Shown one piece after another: positions 5,343-6,369 of a stretch of 6,369 bases of DNA. Every line of letters starts with the position of its first letter. The first letter of the stretch is position 1. The position numbers and the translations under genes are program-made. This DNA is from a bacterium (GTDB lineage Bacteria > Electryoneota > RPQS01): positions 1 through 6,369 of the forward strand of contig JAQTRJ010000132.1 in NCBI GenBank assembly GCA_028711875.1, in the 5' to 3' direction. Under the pieces are notes generated by a model. The model was not told where the DNA came from. It searched no databases and saw nothing but the letters and a program-made list of their open reading frames with translations.

Positions 5343-5372
5343 ATGGCCCTGGGGCCTTTCGAAATCGGTTAG
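5343..5372 (+). CDS. Possible 9-residue leader peptide
   Basis: A consensus AAGGAG (5333-5338) lies 4 nt before an ATG that opens a nine-codon frame, MALGPFEIG, ending in TAG at 5370-5372. It is preceded by the TGCGAAA/TTTCGCA inverted repeat. The Shine-Dalgarno is better than that of the downstream gene. The frame lies upstream of the best rightward promoter (5400-5430), so it would need its own earlier promoter. There is no run of one amino acid that would mark classical attenuation. A chance match is quite possible. Confidence 0.25.
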   Translation: MALGPFEIG

Positions 5373-5399
5373 GATTCGCGATGTAATCCGTTTGGTGAG

Positions 5400-5430
5400 T
5401 TGACTTTTAATCTATTATAGCTGATATTAT
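5400..5430 (+). promoter_or_regulatory. Extended -10 promoter for the Cys-rich exported protein
   Basis: TTGACT (5400-5405, 5 of 6) precedes TGATATTAT (5422-5430), an extended -10 in the form TGn-TATTAT (5 of 6). The -35 to -10 spacing of 19 nt is long, but an extended -10 tolerates that. GATATT at 5423-5428, with a 17-nt spacer, is an alternative reading. The gene start at 5554 would leave a leader of roughly 115 nt. Confidence 0.5.
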
Positions 5431-5446
5431 ACTTTCCGAGATCGGA

Positions 5447-5533
5447 TGCTGGCATATGTCGCCGGAAACCGGAGTGCTGGCACAGATAGGATAGGCACAA
5501 TCAGAACGGAAACATAGAAAACCCGGAAACGGG
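5447..5533 (+). promoter_or_regulatory. Structured 5' leader with small hairpins and a direct repeat
   Basis: The predicted leader contains an exact 8-bp direct repeat, TGCTGGCA, at 5447-5454 and 5475-5482. Between the copies lies CCGG-AAA-CCGG (5462-5472). Near the start codon is CCCG-GAAA-CGGG (5522-5533), a short stem closed by a GNRA-type tetraloop. The stems are short. I cannot match the whole to a known riboswitch class. Confidence 0.3.
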
Positions 5534-5553
5534 ACAAACCTTGGGGAACGGCT

Positions 5554-6369
5554 ATGAAAATGTGGAAGATTTTCCTACTGGGCGCGGTTGCACTGGCTCT
5601 TACCACAACGGGGTTTGCGCAACCCGCGGCATACTTTTTCGCCTACTACGACGATGGCAGCGGACATAATCCGCCACTCGGCTGCCCGTGTACCGATGGA
5701 TCGATCTATCCTGACGGTGTGGACATCTGTCTGTACTGGGATCAAAACGGCGATGGATTCTCAGCCGACGATCCACAACCTGGAACGGGCGAGGGCTACG
5801 GTCAGGTATTCCAGAATTGCTATGAAATGAACGGCGTGGCCGGCGAAATCGGCCAGGGTTTCTTCACCACCGACAATCTGGTGTACTTTGCTATGCCGGT
5901 GGATCCCGAGAGCGGGGATAACCCCTATTACTACTGGAAGATCAGTGCCGGGGTCGGCGCCGATGAATGTTGCTGGTACACGGATACCTTCCGCGTCAAT
6001 GCTGGTGACTTGACGGAGGTATTCCTTGACATCGAGGATTGGACATGCCTTCCGGGATTGTGTCCAAGTGACATCACACCGCCAAATCCTCCCACAAACT
6101 GCAACGCCTCCGATGACACGCAGTGTCTCGCGGTGCAGGTGACGTGGCAGCACGACGGCGAGAACGTGACGTCGTTCAAAGTCTATCGCGATGACGACGC
6201 AACTCCGGTAGCCACAGCCAACGCAGTAGCTCGAACGGCCGTCTTCCCCGAAACCTCAACCACGCCGCACACCTACTACGTGCGAGCCTTCAACACGAGC
6301 CTGCCGTCCGATCCGTCCAACACGGACGTCGGCAGCACGTATCTGAAACGGTTCGTTTCCGGACCGGAC
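5554..6369 (+). CDS. Exported Cys-rich protein with fibronectin III-like domain, 3' end missing
   Basis: The frame is open for 272 codons from the ATG to the right edge. A Sec signal peptide is clear (MKMWKIFLLGAVALALTTTGFA, likely cleaved after Ala22). The mature start, residues about 27-172, is an unrecognised domain with cysteines at 44, 46, 59, 89, 139, 140, 165 and 170, which suggests disulphides. It contains DQNGDGFSADD (63-73), an EF-hand/dockerin-like calcium-loop sequence. From about 176 (PPNPPTNC) to about 262 there is a fibronectin III-like domain, with VQVTWQHDGENVTSFKVYRD and YYVRAFNTSLPSDPSN as its characteristic strands. More modules, perhaps ending in the same sorting domain as the neighbouring protease, are expected beyond the edge; that is inference. 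Only a weak GGGGAA precedes the ATG. The gene is divergent from the protease. Its function is unknown; a surface or secreted structural role is most likely. Confidence 0.82.
   Translation, partial: MKMWKIFLLGAVALALTTTGFAQPAAYFFAYYDDGSGHNPPLGCPCTDGSIYPDGVDICLYWDQNGDGFSADDPQPGTGEGYGQVFQNCYEMNGVAGEIGQGFFTTDNLVYFAMPVDPESGDNPYYYWKISAGVGADECCWYTDTFRVNAGDLTEVFLDIEDWTCLPGLCPSDITPPNPPTNCNASDDTQCLAVQVTWQHDGENVTSFKVYRDDDATPVATANAVARTAVFPETSTTPHTYYVRAFNTSLPSDPSNTDVGSTYLKRFVSGPD

Larger units (their letters stand above)
5030..5553. other. Divergent intergenic region between two exported-protein genes
   Basis: This 524-bp region separates the minus-strand protease from the plus-strand Cys-rich protein and should hold both promoters. 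The middle (about 5175-5220) is strongly AT-rich. Inverted repeats lie at 5144-5150/5165-5171 (CGGTTTC/GAAACCG), 5229-5236/5263-5270 (AAGGTCAT/ATGACCTT) and 5297-5303/5320-5326 (TGCGAAA/TTTCGCA). A small palindrome, CATAC-TT-GTATG, sits at 5091-5102. I could not settle on a convincing promoter for the protease; the best minus-strand -35-like hexamers (TTGATA at 5118-5113, TTGAAA near 5152) have poor -10 partners. The rightward promoter is listed separately. Confidence 0.6.

Noticed and set aside
5483..5553. Class I cyclic-di-GMP riboswitch
   Set aside because: GGGACAAACC and a GAAA loop recall the class, but the conserved CACGCACAGGGCAAACC and GGGACGCAAAGCC elements are not present.

Overview
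This window (roughly 55-58% GC by eye) looks like chromosomal DNA from an uncultivated member of the FCB group or a neighbouring lineage (Zixibacteria, Latescibacteria, KSB1 or Electryoneota-like). The main clue is the C-terminus of the large secreted protein at 2885-5029. It ends in a YPNPFNP...FDLP / VFDVNGRLVREL / LPSGVYLYRF module, the FlgD-Ig / type IX secretion-like C-terminal sorting domain that is abundant in those phyla. Lipoproteins and secreted proteins built from Ig-like and fibronectin III-like modules fit the same picture. The lineage is an inference and no marker gene is present.

Layout, left to right. (1) 1-240: the N-terminal 80 codons of an unrecognised minus-strand gene running off the left edge, with a good Shine-Dalgarno (SD) site and a good sigma70-type promoter at 343-371. 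(2) 372-834: a gene-free stretch with a strong hairpin (574-599), an exact 60-bp tandem repeat with a 29/31-bp internal rhythm (635-794) and a second strong hairpin (806-832). (3) 835-1251, minus: a tautomerase-superfamily protein made of two fused 4-oxalocrotonate-tautomerase-like units. (4) 1368-2375, minus: a lipoprotein with three Ig-like (Big/invasin-type) repeats. (5) 2447-2815, minus: a hotdog-fold acyl-CoA thioesterase of YciA type. (6) 2885-5029, minus: a secreted matrixin-like zinc metalloprotease with pre-peptidase-like, two ASH/choice-of-anchor-like and C-terminal sorting domains, followed by a textbook intrinsic terminator. (7) 5030-5553: a long divergent intergenic region with several inverted repeats, a possible 9-residue leader peptide and an extended -10 promoter facing right. 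(8) 5554 to the right edge, plus: an exported Cys-rich protein with a fibronectin III-like domain, incomplete.

The two exported proteins at the right are divergently transcribed and belong to the cell-surface/secretome theme, together with the lipoprotein. The tautomerase and thioesterase are small cytoplasmic enzymes with no obvious link to that theme. The most unusual non-coding signal is a set of degenerate 7-bp tandem tracts at three intergenic sites. Two of them, in the same orientation and with the same consensus ATNAGAA, bracket the thioesterase gene. I see no tRNA, rRNA, CRISPR array, transposase or complete defence system, and no evidence of a wholly new multi-gene system. The points worth a second look are listed as separate findings.
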